Part shown: piece after piece, positions 37,039 to 46,449 of the stretch | Layout of the letters: each line of letters opens with the position of its first letter | Position numbering within the stretch: the first letter of the stretch is position 1 | NCBI RefSeq assembly: GCF_006152065.1 | Contig: NZ_VDFW01000020.1 | Span: forward strand, 61,638 to 125,637 | Direction of reading: 5' to 3' | Length of the DNA stretch: 64,000 bases | Source: Amycolatopsis alkalitolerans | GTDB lineage: Bacteria > Actinomycetota > Actinomycetes > Mycobacteriales > Pseudonocardiaceae | Position numbers and translations under genes: made by a program | The notes under the pieces: generated by a model | The model's database searches: none | What the model was told of the DNA's origin: nothing | What the model saw: only the letters and a program-made list of their open reading frames with translations

Positions 37039-37692
37039 GTGACGGCCTACGACGACTTCGAGTACCTGGACACCTCGAACCTCCCACCGCGGCAGCAGCG
37101 GATCCTGGTGACGATCCGGGACTGGGTGGTCCGGCACGGGTATCCGCCGAACACCCGCCAGATCGGGGACGCGGTCGGCCTGCGGTCCTCGTCCTCGGTG
37201 TCGAAACACCTGGCCGCACTGGAGGAGAAGGGTTTCCTCCGCCGTGGCGCCGCGATGTCCCGCCCGATCGACGTCCGGATGTTCCTCCGCTCGTCCGAAC
37301 CGCGCGAATCATCGGATGATTCGGTGGCCGTGCCCGTGGTCGGGGACATCGCCGCCGGGACGCCGATCTCCGCGGAAGAGCACCTGGACGATCTGCTGAA
37401 GCTGCCCCGCGAACTGACCGGGCGCGGCACCGTTTTCGGCCTTCGCGTGCGCGGGGACTCGATGATCGACGCCGCGATCTGCGACGGGGACATCGTCGTC
37501 GTGCGGCGGCAACCCGAGGCGCATTCCGGCCAGATCGTGGCCGCGATGATCGACGACGAGGCGACCGTGAAGGTGTACCGCCGCCGCAACGGGCACGTCT
37601 GTCTCGAACCGCGCAACCCGGCGTACGAGGTCATCGACGGCGACCGTGCGGTGATCCTGGGCGTCGTCGTTTCGGTGCTGCGCAGCGTCTGA
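37039..37692 (+). CDS. LexA-type self-cleaving repressor (possible paralogue)
   Basis: A 217-residue LexA-family protein. The winged helix domain (RQQRILVTIRDWVVRHGYPP then NTRQIGDAVGLRSSSSVSKH) covers residues 14-65. The cleavage site is Ala106-Gly107 in GDIAAGTPI, with Ser141 (RGDSMID) and Lys178 (ATVKVY) as the dyad. GTG 37039 follows TACGGT by 6 nt. No GAAC-N4-GTTC-type SOS box is seen upstream and no nrdR lies nearby, so this may be a second LexA rather than the master SOS repressor. Confidence 0.85.
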   Translation: MTAYDDFEYLDTSNLPPRQQRILVTIRDWVVRHGYPPNTRQIGDAVGLRSSSSVSKHLAALEEKGFLRRGAAMSRPIDVRMFLRSSEPRESSDDSVAVPVVGDIAAGTPISAEEHLDDLLKLPRELTGRGTVFGLRVRGDSMIDAAICDGDIVVVRRQPEAHSGQIVAAMIDDEATVKVYRRRNGHVCLEPRNPAYEVIDGDRAVILGVVVSVLRSV

Positions 37693-37726
37693 CCACCGGT
37701 TCGCCCGGCTCCCCGGGGCGCCCAAG

Positions 37727-38230
37727 TTACTCCAGCCGCAGTTTGTGATCTTGTTGAGGTGCCACGGACCGCTGATGGTGCGGACGGGATCGGCCTTCGC
37801 CGGTGTGGGTGTCCGTTCCTTTCCCGTCTGGCTGAGTCCGCCGGCGGAGGGAATCCTTGATCTCGCTGAGCCTGGCCGCTGCGGCCGGGGTCCACTCCGC
37901 CGGTTGCTCACTGGCGCGCAGAGCGTGGTCGATCTCGCTGAGCTTGGCGGCAGACACCGCGCCTGCCCGCTCGGTCAGGTCTTTCCGGCTCAAGGTGGTC
38001 AGCCAGGTACACGGGGTGACGCCCGGCCATGGGAACCCGAACCGCAGCACGCCGTCAAAGGGCAGTCCTTCCTGGGCGCCGACTGCGACTTCGATTCCCA
38101 GGCCGGAGATGTCGGTATGGGCTGGGGCGACCACCTGCATCGCCCGGAACCCGGATGGATCTTCTTCGGAGAGCAGCACGACAGGCCGGCGCTCATCGAA
38201 GTCGGCCCACCAGACCTCGCCTCGTCGCAT
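37727..38230 (-). CDS. PemK/MazF-like toxin, antitoxin not seen
   Basis: A 167-residue protein. The first about 110 residues are MazF-like: MRRGEVWWADFDERRPVVLL, FRAMQVVAPAHTDISGLGIE, TTLSRKDLTERAGAVSAAKL. Family members cut mRNA. A longer hydrophilic tail (residues 115-167) is unusual. No antitoxin frame is found on either side; the upstream side is occupied by transposase debris. Domesticated or inactivated forms are possible. Confidence 0.75.
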   Translation of the reverse strand: MRRGEVWWADFDERRPVVLLSEEDPSGFRAMQVVAPAHTDISGLGIEVAVGAQEGLPFDGVLRFGFPWPGVTPCTWLTTLSRKDLTERAGAVSAAKLSEIDHALRASEQPAEWTPAAAARLSEIKDSLRRRTQPDGKGTDTHTGEGRSRPHHQRSVAPQQDHKLRLE

Positions 38231-38342
38231 GTGTCCTCCTGGTACTGCGGCCGTAGAGCATGATCTTGGGCTTGCCGGTGCTGGAGACGGGGCGGCCACC
38301 GGCTGCTCATCCCGGTTTGTGACGACACGTGAAGACCATCTG

Positions 38343-39130
38343 GTGGCCGCTGGCCCCAGCGTAGACACCGGCCGCTGGCTGGGCGTACTTGACGAGCTGA
38401 TGACCCGGATCGGAGGGCGTTTCCGCCGGGTGGAGCCGCGGCGGCGGGCTCGGGCGTTCGTGCTGGGCCTGCTGGCGGAGTTGCCGCGCAAGAACTGCTG
38501 GACGATCGCCGTGCACGGGCACACGCTGATAGACCGGGAGCTGCGCCTGCCGAAGTCGCGGACCGCAGATGACGGCCGCTGCGCGGCGGCCGGGATCCTC
38601 GCGGACGTGAAGTTGGCGACCAGGCCGCAGCTCGCCTGGCAGATGATCGAGCGAGCCGTGGCCGCGACGGAGCCGTTCGCCTGGGTAGCAGGCGACGAGG
38701 TCTACGGCGGTAACGGGCCGTTGCGCACCTGGCTGGAGACCCGGCGCATCGCCTACGTGCTCGCGGTCGCCTGCGACCAACGGGTACCTGCCAGGCCGGG
38801 CGCACCCCCCGCGCCGATCAGCTGGCTGCCCGGCTGCCCCGCCGGGCCTGGCAGCGGTGGACCTCCTGGTACCGGTGGGTCACACTCGCCATGCTCGCCG
38901 CTGCGCCTCTCACCATCGCCGCCGCCCTCGAGCACACGCACGGGTCCTGCCCGGCAGACCAGATCCCGCTGACCCACAACGAGATCGCGCATCTCCTCGC
39001 CGGCCTGACCATCCAGCCCGCGCACGACACCTCGCACCCGATGCGCTGGTCACGCTGTCGACGCCGCCACCAGCACCGCGCCCGGACCTGCCACTACCAG
39101 CGGCAAACAGCCGAAGACCGGGAAACATAA
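38343..39130 (+). pseudogene. IS701-type transposase remnant with internal deletions
   Basis: The start (VDTGRWLGVLDELMTRIGGR, then VEPRRRARAFVLGLLAELPRKNCW) is the IS701-family N-terminus. It jumps to LAWQMIERAVAATEPFAWVA, GDEVYGG, losing the block with the first catalytic Asp, then shifts frame near 38790. The last part continues in another frame (RRAWQRWTSWYRWVTLAMLA, MRWSRCRRRHQHRART) and lacks the Glu-containing segment. It cannot encode an active transposase. No clear terminal repeats remain. Confidence 0.8.
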
Positions 39131-39221
39131 CGATCTACGGCTGGAGTACTGGTCACCAAAGGTGTGAACGCCCACCGGATTTGGCACGAGGCTTTGCGAT
39201 TGCCGCAAGAAGGCGCTTAGC

Positions 39222-39821
39222 ATGGCCACTGTGCCCCCGGTCGATCTGTCCGAAGTCGTTCGCCGGCGCATTCGCGGGCTGCGGCAGGCGCGCGGATGGA
39301 GCCTCGACTCGCTGGCCGCTCGATGCCACCTCAGCCCGTCCACGCTGAGCCGGCTGGAGACGGGTAACCGGCGTATCGACCTCGACCAGCTCGTCGCGCT
39401 CGCCCAGGCGCTGGGTACCACGATCGATCACCTGGTCGAACCGGTCGACGACGCCGACGTGATCATCCGGCCGGTGCGGCATCAGGAGGCCGGCCTGACC
39501 ACGTGGGTGCTTTCGCGCGACGCGGCCCGGCAGGGCGGCCGCCTGGTCGCCAAGATGCGGATCACGCCCGAACGGCGCACCGGGCCCGGGCATCTGGCCG
39601 TGCACCCCGGCTGGGAATGGTTCACCGTGCTCGACGGCACCGCGGTGCTCCATCTCGGCGAGCGGCGGATGACGGTCGGCACGGGCGAGGCCGCGGAATT
39701 CTCCACCATGATCCCGCATTCCGTCGGCGCACTCGGCGGGCCGGTCGAGATCCTCACCATGTTCGATCAGGACGGGGAGCGGGCGCACGCCGGCTCGGCC
39801 GGTGAGACATCCGGCAGCTAG
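39222..39821 (+). CDS. XRE-family regulator with cupin domain
   Basis: A 199-residue protein. The helix-turn-helix is at residues 12-65 (RRIRGLRQARGWSLDSLAAR, then CHLSPSTLSRLETGNRRIDL). A cupin_2 domain follows (HPGWEWFTVLDGTAVLHLGE, FSTMIPHSVGALGG). Such proteins sense small molecules through the cupin and regulate neighbouring transport or catabolic genes. The target here is unclear because the next gene is a membrane glycosyltransferase-like protein. Confidence 0.87.
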   Translation: MATVPPVDLSEVVRRRIRGLRQARGWSLDSLAARCHLSPSTLSRLETGNRRIDLDQLVALAQALGTTIDHLVEPVDDADVIIRPVRHQEAGLTTWVLSRDAARQGGRLVAKMRITPERRTGPGHLAVHPGWEWFTVLDGTAVLHLGERRMTVGTGEAAEFSTMIPHSVGALGGPVEILTMFDQDGERAHAGSAGETSGS

Positions 39822-39942
39822 CGCCCGGAAGTCACCCGCACTTCAAATCCCGGTAAAGGCCTTCCCCTGCCGATCGCTAAAGTGAGCGCGCCGTGCCACG
39901 TGATCGATTGGTGCGGTTTCTCTGGGAGGAAGGAATCGTGGC

Positions 39943-42042
39943 GTGGCGCAGCTTGTGGATGTTTCACCGGACGGGTTGGGTGTGGCCGAACCGTCCGTGG
40001 CAAGGCGAAGATGGTCGCGGTGGAACGCGGCGTGGTGGGTCGGCGCGCTCGCGTTCGTCGCCGGGTTGGCCTTCGTCATCGGATCGGTGATCTGGAACAG
40101 CGGGAAGCTGTTCGCGCCGCTTGACGACGTGTATATCCACCTGCAGTACGGCCGTCAGCTCGGTTCTGGGTATTTCTTCCAGTTCAACACCGGTGACGAA
40201 ATCAGTGCCGGGGCCAGCAGCATGCTGTACTCGTTCATTCTCGGCGCCGCGTATGCGGCGGGCGCGCACGGTGGGTTTTTCCTCGCCTTCGCCGTCGCGT
40301 TCAACGTCGGCTGCTTCGCCGTCAGCGCGGCGCTGACCTGCTTGTTGGGCGCTCGCCTGGTCAACCGGACGGTGGGGGTGTGGGCGGGGGTGCTCGTCGC
40401 GCTGAGCGGTCCGCTGCTGTGGGGAGCGGCCAGCGGGATGGAGGTCGGGCTGGTCATGCTGCTGGTGACCGGCCTGCTGTACACGTTCGTCCGGGAGCAG
40501 GTCGCCGCCCGGTTTCGCGGCACGCCGGTCGTGGCCGCGTTGCTCGCGCTCGTCCGCCCGGAGGGCCTGATCTTCGCGGCCGCGATCACGTGCGCCGTGC
40601 TGTGGACACTGTGGACGCGGCGCCGCCGCACGATGCTCGGCTGGGCGCTGTGGAGCCTGTTGCCGCTGGCGGTCGGGGCCGGGCAACTGCTGTTCTACCG
40701 CTTGGCTACCGGTACCACGTCGGCGAACGGGGTCCAGGCCAAGTCGATGTTGTATGACGCGCCCGTGTTCTATCTGGGCGAGTTCGCCGACCGGCTGACC
40801 GCGACCCTGCGGTCGCTGGCGGGCACGTTCCTCGGGTACACCAGCCAGGACTTCGCCTTCCCGGGCGCGTTGCTGATCGCCGGTGTCGGCGCGGCGTACC
40901 TGCTACTGGAGCGGTCCCGTCGCCCGCTGGTGATCGCGGTGCTCGCCGGGCTGGGCGCGGCGGTGCTGTCGCTGTCGACGCTGGATACCGCGCTGTATCA
41001 CGAGTTGCGGTACTACCAGCCGTTCGTGCCGGTGTTCCTGCTGCTGGTGGTGTCCGGGATCTACGGGCTGGCCCGGATGCTGTCGCAGCCGCGTGCCCGC
41101 CGTTTCGCGCTGCACGGTGGTCTCGCCGTCGCGCTGGCGTTCTCGCTCATCGCGGTGCCGATGTGGGGGGTGCGGTACGCGCGGGCGGCCGCCGGGATCC
41201 GCGAGACCGACGTGTCGTACGCGGTGTGGATGAAGGACAACCTCCCGGCCGGGGCCACGGTCGCGGTCAAGGACGTCGGCGCGGTCGCGTACTTCAGCGG
41301 GCACCGGATCGTGGACCTGCTGGGCCTGGGCACGAACGGGCTCGCCGAACCGGTCAACAACGGGATCGGTTCGCTCTACGAGGCGGTGCGGCACCTGCCC
41401 GCCCGCCCCGGCTACTTCGCGACCTACGACACCGGGCCCGGGCCGACGATGGCGCCGCTGCGGGACGTCGGCGTCCTCGAACAGCCCGCGGTCGCGACGT
41501 TCGAGGTCGTGACCCCGCCCGACCTGCGCGGTATCGTCTCCGTTCCGTTCAAGGAGTTCACCGTCGCGCGCGCCGACTGGAGCCTCGCCGACAACGCCGA
41601 CAAGCTGTCCGGTGACGTGCGGGACTACCTCAACGTCGCCTACCTCGACGCGGAGAAGGCGCACGGCTACCAGTACCTGCCTGCCCAGACCGCTATCCAG
41701 CCATGGACGCTCCTCGCCCGCGAAGACGACGTGATCGACAGCGGGCGCGCCATCATCGGCGGTGAGGCGTTCACGATGAGCGGCCTGACCCCCGGCCACG
41801 ACGCCATCCTCACCGCACGGACCGCGATGCACGGCGACGCCGGCATGCGCGTGCTGGTCAACGGCAGCCTGGTGGGCACCTGGACCCGTGAAGACACCGA
41901 AGGCCCTTGGGACTACTCCACGTTCACGATTCCCGGTTCGGTGATCACCGATTCGGCGGTCCACATCGAACTGCGGCAGCTACAGCCGCCGCTCGGCCCG
42001 TACCCCGACTACACCTCCTTCGGGTACTGGATCACGCAATAG
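39943..42042 (+). CDS. GT-C-type membrane glycosyltransferase-like protein
   Basis: A 699-residue protein with about 10-12 membrane helices (residues 30-400) and a large extracytoplasmic C-terminal domain with beta-sandwich character (GPWDYSTFTIPGSVITDSAV). In the first outer loop, APLDDVYIHLQYGRQL carries the acidic pair expected of GT-C enzymes that use polyprenyl-phosphate sugars. The start is either GTG 39943 or a nearby GTG; ggaggaagg lies upstream. The acceptor is unknown. Confidence 0.75.
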   Translation: MAQLVDVSPDGLGVAEPSVARRRWSRWNAAWWVGALAFVAGLAFVIGSVIWNSGKLFAPLDDVYIHLQYGRQLGSGYFFQFNTGDEISAGASSMLYSFILGAAYAAGAHGGFFLAFAVAFNVGCFAVSAALTCLLGARLVNRTVGVWAGVLVALSGPLLWGAASGMEVGLVMLLVTGLLYTFVREQVAARFRGTPVVAALLALVRPEGLIFAAAITCAVLWTLWTRRRRTMLGWALWSLLPLAVGAGQLLFYRLATGTTSANGVQAKSMLYDAPVFYLGEFADRLTATLRSLAGTFLGYTSQDFAFPGALLIAGVGAAYLLLERSRRPLVIAVLAGLGAAVLSLSTLDTALYHELRYYQPFVPVFLLLVVSGIYGLARMLSQPRARRFALHGGLAVALAFSLIAVPMWGVRYARAAAGIRETDVSYAVWMKDNLPAGATVAVKDVGAVAYFSGHRIVDLLGLGTNGLAEPVNNGIGSLYEAVRHLPARPGYFATYDTGPGPTMAPLRDVGVLEQPAVATFEVVTPPDLRGIVSVPFKEFTVARADWSLADNADKLSGDVRDYLNVAYLDAEKAHGYQYLPAQTAIQPWTLLAREDDVIDSGRAIIGGEAFTMSGLTPGHDAILTARTAMHGDAGMRVLVNGSLVGTWTREDTEGPWDYSTFTIPGSVITDSAVHIELRQLQPPLGPYPDYTSFGYWITQ

Positions 42043-42056
42043 CCACCGCGCTCGGC

Positions 42057-42096
42057 CATGCTGCACAGGAATCAGCGGGCAAGCCTGTGCAGCATG
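42057..42096 (+). terminator. 13-bp hairpin after the membrane glycosyltransferase gene
   Basis: CATGCTGCACAGG pairs perfectly with CCTGTGCAGCATG, with a 14-nt loop, 15 bp after the stop. Confidence 0.75.
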
Positions 42097-42172
42097 ACCG
42101 TGGGGTCGGGGCCCGGGTGCTCAATACCGTGAGATCCGTCAGTCGTGATTCACGCACCCGGAAGGTGGGCAC

Positions 42173-42886
42173 ATGACGGAACTTCTTTCCCGGGAGGACT
42201 TCCGCGCCGAACTGGAGGAAGCGATCAAGGGCCGCGAGGCCAAGAACGCCTCGTTCAGCAAGGCCTGGGCCGAAGGCAAGCTGCAGCGGAACCACTTCGC
42301 ACGCTGGGCCGAGAACCACTACCACTACGTCGGCCCGTTCGCCGACTACCTCGGCTACATCTACGGCAACACGCCGGACACGTGCACCGACGCCAAGGAC
42401 TTCCTGCTGCAGAACATGTACGAGGAGGAACTGGCCGACATCCGCCACACGGATCTGCTGATCCGCTTCGCCGAGGCATGCGGCACGACGCGCGAGCGGA
42501 TCGAGGACCCGGCGAACATGAACGCGGTCACCCGCGGACTGCAGGCCTGGTGCTACACCACGGCGATGCGCGAGCATTTCGCGGTCGCGACCGCGGCGCT
42601 CGTGGTGGGCCTGGAGTCGCAGGTGCCGAGCATCTACAAGAAGCAGATCGTGCCGCTGCGGGAGAGCTACGGTTTCACCGAGGACGAGATCGAGTTCTTC
42701 GACCTGCACATCACCTCCGACGAGGTGCACGGCGAGCGCGGCTACCAGATCGTGCTCGACCACGCCAACACCGTCGAGTTGCAGCAGCGCAGCCTCCAGT
42801 TCGTCCGCTGGGGCGCGGAAATGCGCTTCTCCTACACGAAAGCGCTCTACGACACCTACGTCGCCGAGGACCTGGTCGCGGCCTGA
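42173..42886 (+). CDS. heme-oxygenase-like diiron oxidase (HDO; PqqC/TenA/CADD-like)
   Basis: A 237-residue all-helical protein. It has the full six-ligand set of HDO enzymes with the right spacing: Glu85 and His92 (NMYEEELADIRHTDL), Glu148 (VVGLESQVPSIY), and His179, Asp183, His186 (FFDLHITSDEVHGERG). This separates it from metal-free TenA thiaminases and PqqC. Known HDO members perform N-oxygenation, oxidative decarboxylation or C-C cleavage. Downstream genes for a Rieske ferredoxin and its reductase would be fitting electron donors. Start is ATG 42173; a 250-bp gap separates it from the rest. Confidence 0.85.
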   Translation: MTELLSREDFRAELEEAIKGREAKNASFSKAWAEGKLQRNHFARWAENHYHYVGPFADYLGYIYGNTPDTCTDAKDFLLQNMYEEELADIRHTDLLIRFAEACGTTRERIEDPANMNAVTRGLQAWCYTTAMREHFAVATAALVVGLESQVPSIYKKQIVPLRESYGFTEDEIEFFDLHITSDEVHGERGYQIVLDHANTVELQQRSLQFVRWGAEMRFSYTKALYDTYVAEDLVAA

Positions 42887-43136
42887 AAGAAGATGCTGGA
42901 GGCGGCTTGCGTGGCGGTGCCGGTAGCGGAACCTGAGGCGGCCCCTCACTCCGGGATCTCGAACTCATGAATGCCGATTCACCACGTTCGAGCTGTCCTC
43001 GCGAGGAACCACCTCAGAACCCGCGGCGGCGCAAGTTGACAGCGTGGTGAAAGCGGCTCCGGCGCTCGACAAGCAGCACACACTCACGCTGGGCGGGTCG
43101 CTTCGGGGCGGCCCGCCCCTCTCATAGGAGTACGCG

Positions 43137-43460
43137 ATGTGGGTCTATGCGGCCGAACTGGCCGAACTGGCGCGGCGCAAGAAGAAACGGGTCACCATCG
43201 GCGAGGACGCGGTCGCGCTCTTCCTCGTCGACGGCGAGGTCTACGCGCTGGCCGACGTCTGCGTCCACAAGGGACGGTCACTCAGCCGCGGCACCCTGTG
43301 GCGGGCCAGCGTGATCTGCCCCGGGCACCAGTGGGCGTTCGACCCGGAGACCGGCCGGGCCGAGGATCAGGACGCCTGCCAGCCGACCTACGCCGTCGAG
43401 GTCCGCGACGGGAAGGTCTTCGTCGATCCTGTCCAGCGCGTCACGAGCGAGGCGACATGA
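43137..43460 (+). CDS. Rieske-type ferredoxin
   Basis: A 107-residue Rieske [2Fe-2S] protein. Ligands are Cys42 and His44 (DVCVHKGRSL) and Cys61 and His64 (VICPGHQWAFD). It is the size of a free ferredoxin of ring-hydroxylating systems. ATG 43137 has an aggag site; its stop overlaps the reductase start (ATGA), so the two are made together. A GC-rich hairpin (GGGCGGG/CCCGCCC) lies just upstream. Confidence 0.92.
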   Translation: MWVYAAELAELARRKKKRVTIGEDAVALFLVDGEVYALADVCVHKGRSLSRGTLWRASVICPGHQWAFDPETGRAEDQDACQPTYAVEVRDGKVFVDPVQRVTSEAT

Positions 43461-44647
43461 TCACCGCGATCGCCGTGGTCGGCGCCGGGCAGGTCGCCGC
43501 CGTCGCGGCGCGTACCCTGCGCCGGCGCGGGTTCGACGGCCGGATCGACATCATCGGCGACGAACCGCACCGGCCCTACCAGCGCCCGCCGCTGACCAAG
43601 GAGTACCTGACCGGCGGTGACGAGGACGGGCTGTTCCTGCTCCCCGAACACTGGTGCGAGCGCAACGACGTCCACCTCAGGCTGGGCAGCCCCGTGGCCG
43701 CGGTCCGTCCCGGCCGCGTCGAACTGGCCGGCGGCGAGGAGGTCGCCGCCGACCGTGTGCTCATCGCGACGGGCGGAGCCCCGCGCCGCCTGCCGGGCGT
43801 GACCGGCGAGCGCATCCACTACCTGCGCACTCTCGACGACAGCGAACGCCTCCGCCCGCTGTTGCGCCCCGGCGCCCGGATTCTCGTGATCGGCGGGGGA
43901 TTCCTCGGTTCCGAGGTCGCCGCGGCCGCGCGCGCGAAGGGCGCCGAGGCCGTGCTCATCGAAGCGCTCAACGCTCCGCTGGCGCGGGTCGTCGGCGCGG
44001 ACATCGGCGCGGTCTGCGCCGAACTGTACCGATCCGAGGGGGTCGAGGTGCATCTCGGCGAACAGGTCGAATCCATCGATGACGCAGCGGACGGTGTCGT
44101 CGTCACGACCGCCACGCACCGGTTCGAAGGCGACGCGGTCGTCGTCGGTATCGGGATGGTGGCGAACACCGGCGTCGCCGAACGCTCGGGAATCGCCGTG
44201 GACAACGGGATCCTGGTCGACGAATACTGCCGCACGAGCATGCCGGACGTGTTCGCCGCCGGGGACGTCGCCAACCACTTCCACCCGGCCTACGGGCACC
44301 GCGTCCGCGTCGAACATTTCGACAACGCCTCCAAACAGGCCGCCGCGGCGGCGAACGCCATGCTCGGGCGCGGCCGCGCCTACGACGAACCGCACTGGTG
44401 CTGGTCCGACCAGTACGACCACACGCTGCACTACACCGGGCACGCCGCCAGCTGGGACGAGGTGGTCGTGCGGGGCAGTACCGCCGACCACGACTTCGTC
44501 GCCTTCTTCCTGCGGGACGGCGTGCTGCGTGCGGCGTTCGGCATCGACCGTGGCGGCGAGATCACCGCCGCGCGGCAGTTGATCGGGCGGCGGGTGCCGG
44601 TGCATGTGCTCAAGGACGAGGACGTCGATCTCGAGGAGCAGCTATGA
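43457..44647 (+). CDS. ferredoxin-NAD(P) reductase, FAD-dependent
   Basis: A 396-residue flavoprotein of the oxygenase-coupled reductase family. The FAD motif is AIAVVGAGQVAAVAARTLRR, the NAD motif VIGGGFLGSEVAAAARAKGA near residue 145, and VDEYCRTSMPDVFAAGDVAN is the family signature. The C-terminal domain ends VHVLKDEDVDLEE. It overlaps both neighbours by 4 nt. It probably reduces the Rieske ferredoxin encoded just upstream. Confidence 0.92.
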   Translation: MITAIAVVGAGQVAAVAARTLRRRGFDGRIDIIGDEPHRPYQRPPLTKEYLTGGDEDGLFLLPEHWCERNDVHLRLGSPVAAVRPGRVELAGGEEVAADRVLIATGGAPRRLPGVTGERIHYLRTLDDSERLRPLLRPGARILVIGGGFLGSEVAAAARAKGAEAVLIEALNAPLARVVGADIGAVCAELYRSEGVEVHLGEQVESIDDAADGVVVTTATHRFEGDAVVVGIGMVANTGVAERSGIAVDNGILVDEYCRTSMPDVFAAGDVANHFHPAYGHRVRVEHFDNASKQAAAAANAMLGRGRAYDEPHWCWSDQYDHTLHYTGHAASWDEVVVRGSTADHDFVAFFLRDGVLRAAFGIDRGGEITAARQLIGRRVPVHVLKDEDVDLEEQL

Positions 44648-46071
44648 AAGGCAACTTCATCGGCGGCGAATGGGGCGGTTCCGGCGCCTGGTTCGAACGC
44701 GTCAACCCCGCCGACCCGCGCGAGATCGTTTCGCGCGCCCCACAGTCCACTTCGGACGAGGTCGCGACCGCCGTCGGCGCCGTCGCGGCCGGTTACCCGG
44801 AATGGTCGGACAAGGGTCCCGAGTTCCGGGCGCGAGTGCTGGAAAAGGCGGCCGCGGTCCTGGAATCCGATCCCGACGGGCTGGCCAGGGAACTGGTCCG
44901 CGAAGAGGGCAAGACCCTCGCCGAGGCGCGGAACGAGGTCAACCGGACCCCGCAGAACCTGCGGTTCTACGCGGGCGAGGCACTGCGGCTCGCCGGCGAA
45001 ACCTACCCGACCGGAGACGGCAGTCTCGTCTACACCTCGCGCGAACCTGTCGGCGTGGTGGCGGCGATCACACCGTGGAACTTCCCGCTCAACCTGCCGT
45101 CCCGCAAGCTCGGCCCCGCGCTCGCGGCCGGAAACGGCGTCGTGTTCAAACCGAGCGAGGTCACCCCGCTGATGGGTCAGCGCATGGTGGAAGCCCTGCT
45201 GGAAGCGGGACTTCCGGCCGGAGCGATCGCGCTCGTGCACGGTGACGGCTCGGTCGGCGCCGCGCTGGTCGCCGACGAACGGGTCGGGGCGGTGACGTTC
45301 ACCGGATCCACGGCCGTCGGCGAGAAGATCCACGCCTCGGTCGGCGCGAGCCGCCGCTGCCAGCTGGAGATGGGCGGCAAGAATCCCGTGGTGGTCCTCG
45401 AAGACGCAGATCTGGACCGCGCCTGCGACATCATCGTGCGGGGCGCCTTCAGTCTCTCGGGCCAGGCGTGCACGGGTACCAGTCGCGTCATCGTGCACGA
45501 CGCGGTGCACGACGCGCTGCTGGACCGGGTGCTCACGCGGGTCAAGGACTGGCGCATCGGCAACGGGCTCACCGACGGCGTCCGGATGGGACCGCTGGCG
45601 ACCGAGGCTCAGTGGCGCAAAACCCGCCAGTACCTCGAAATCGGTGAGGCGGACGGCGCGAAGTTGCGCACCGGCCAGGAACCCTTGCCGGACAGCGAGT
45701 TCGGCTTCTTCGCCCGGCCCGCGGTGTTCACCGGCGTCGATCGCGAGTCCCGGCTGGCGCGGGAGGAGGTGTTCGGCCCGGTGCTGGGCTTCCTGCGCGC
45801 CGGCTCCTTCGAGGAGGCGGTCGAGGTCGCGAACGACACCGACTACGGGCTCTCGGCCGGGATCGTGACGAGGGACATCGCCAGGGCGCTGGCGTTCTCC
45901 CGGCAGGTCCACAGTGGACTGATCAAGGTCAACCAGCCGACGTCGGGAATGGCCGGGAACGCGCCCTTCGGTGGTGTGAAGCGCTCCAGCACGCAGACCT
46001 TCAAGGAACAGGCGGGGGAGACGATGATGCGCTTCTACACCGTCGACAAGACCGTCTATCTCACCCCATAG
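44644..46071 (+). CDS. aldehyde dehydrogenase (2-oxoglutarate-semialdehyde DH-like)
   Basis: A 475-residue NAD(P)-dependent aldehyde dehydrogenase. Motifs: ITPWNFPLNLPSRKLGPALA, FTGSTAVGEKI, the general base Glu in LEMGGKNPVVV, and catalytic Cys in FSLSGQACTGTSRVIV. The SGQ-C-T-x-T-SRVIV form resembles YcbD-type ketoglutarate-semialdehyde dehydrogenases. ATG overlaps the reductase stop. It would oxidise an aldehyde released by the pathway. Confidence 0.92.
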   Translation: MKGNFIGGEWGGSGAWFERVNPADPREIVSRAPQSTSDEVATAVGAVAAGYPEWSDKGPEFRARVLEKAAAVLESDPDGLARELVREEGKTLAEARNEVNRTPQNLRFYAGEALRLAGETYPTGDGSLVYTSREPVGVVAAITPWNFPLNLPSRKLGPALAAGNGVVFKPSEVTPLMGQRMVEALLEAGLPAGAIALVHGDGSVGAALVADERVGAVTFTGSTAVGEKIHASVGASRRCQLEMGGKNPVVVLEDADLDRACDIIVRGAFSLSGQACTGTSRVIVHDAVHDALLDRVLTRVKDWRIGNGLTDGVRMGPLATEAQWRKTRQYLEIGEADGAKLRTGQEPLPDSEFGFFARPAVFTGVDRESRLAREEVFGPVLGFLRAGSFEEAVEVANDTDYGLSAGIVTRDIARALAFSRQVHSGLIKVNQPTSGMAGNAPFGGVKRSSTQTFKEQAGETMMRFYTVDKTVYLTP

Positions 46072-46080
46072 GAGAATCCC

Positions 46081-46449
46081 GTGGAATACCATCGTGTCGC
46101 CAGATCGGGCCAGGTGCCCGACGGCTACGTCCGCCGGTTCTACGCCGGTGAGCTGGAAATAGCTCTCGCGCGGTTGCGCGGCACCGTCTACGCGACGTCG
46201 AACTACTGCACGCACCTGGACTGCCTGCTCTCGTCCGGAAAGCTCGTCGACGAGGGCATCGGCTGCTCGTGTCACGGCAGCGTGTTCGACCTGGAGACGG
46301 GGGATCCGGTGGCCCCGCCGGCCACCGAGCCGATCGCCACGTACCCGGTCCGTGAAGAGGACGGCGAGATCTTCGTCGGCATCACCGGAGAGGACGTCAA
46401 GGCCGGTGGCCCTCGGCGCAGGAAGCCGTTGCAGCATGAAACCCGCTGA
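46081..46449 (+). CDS. second Rieske [2Fe-2S] protein
   Basis: A 122-residue Rieske protein. Ligands are Cys43 and His45 (NYCTHLDC) and Cys62 and His65 (CSCHGSVFD). Extra cysteines (Cys48, Cys64) occupy the positions that form the disulfide of high-potential, bc1-type Rieske centres, unlike the first Rieske protein of the operon. Two carriers of different potential may therefore work in this pathway. Start GTG 46081, 9 bp after the aldehyde dehydrogenase. Confidence 0.9.
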   Translation: MEYHRVARSGQVPDGYVRRFYAGELEIALARLRGTVYATSNYCTHLDCLLSSGKLVDEGIGCSCHGSVFDLETGDPVAPPATEPIATYPVREEDGEIFVGITGEDVKAGGPRRRKPLQHETR

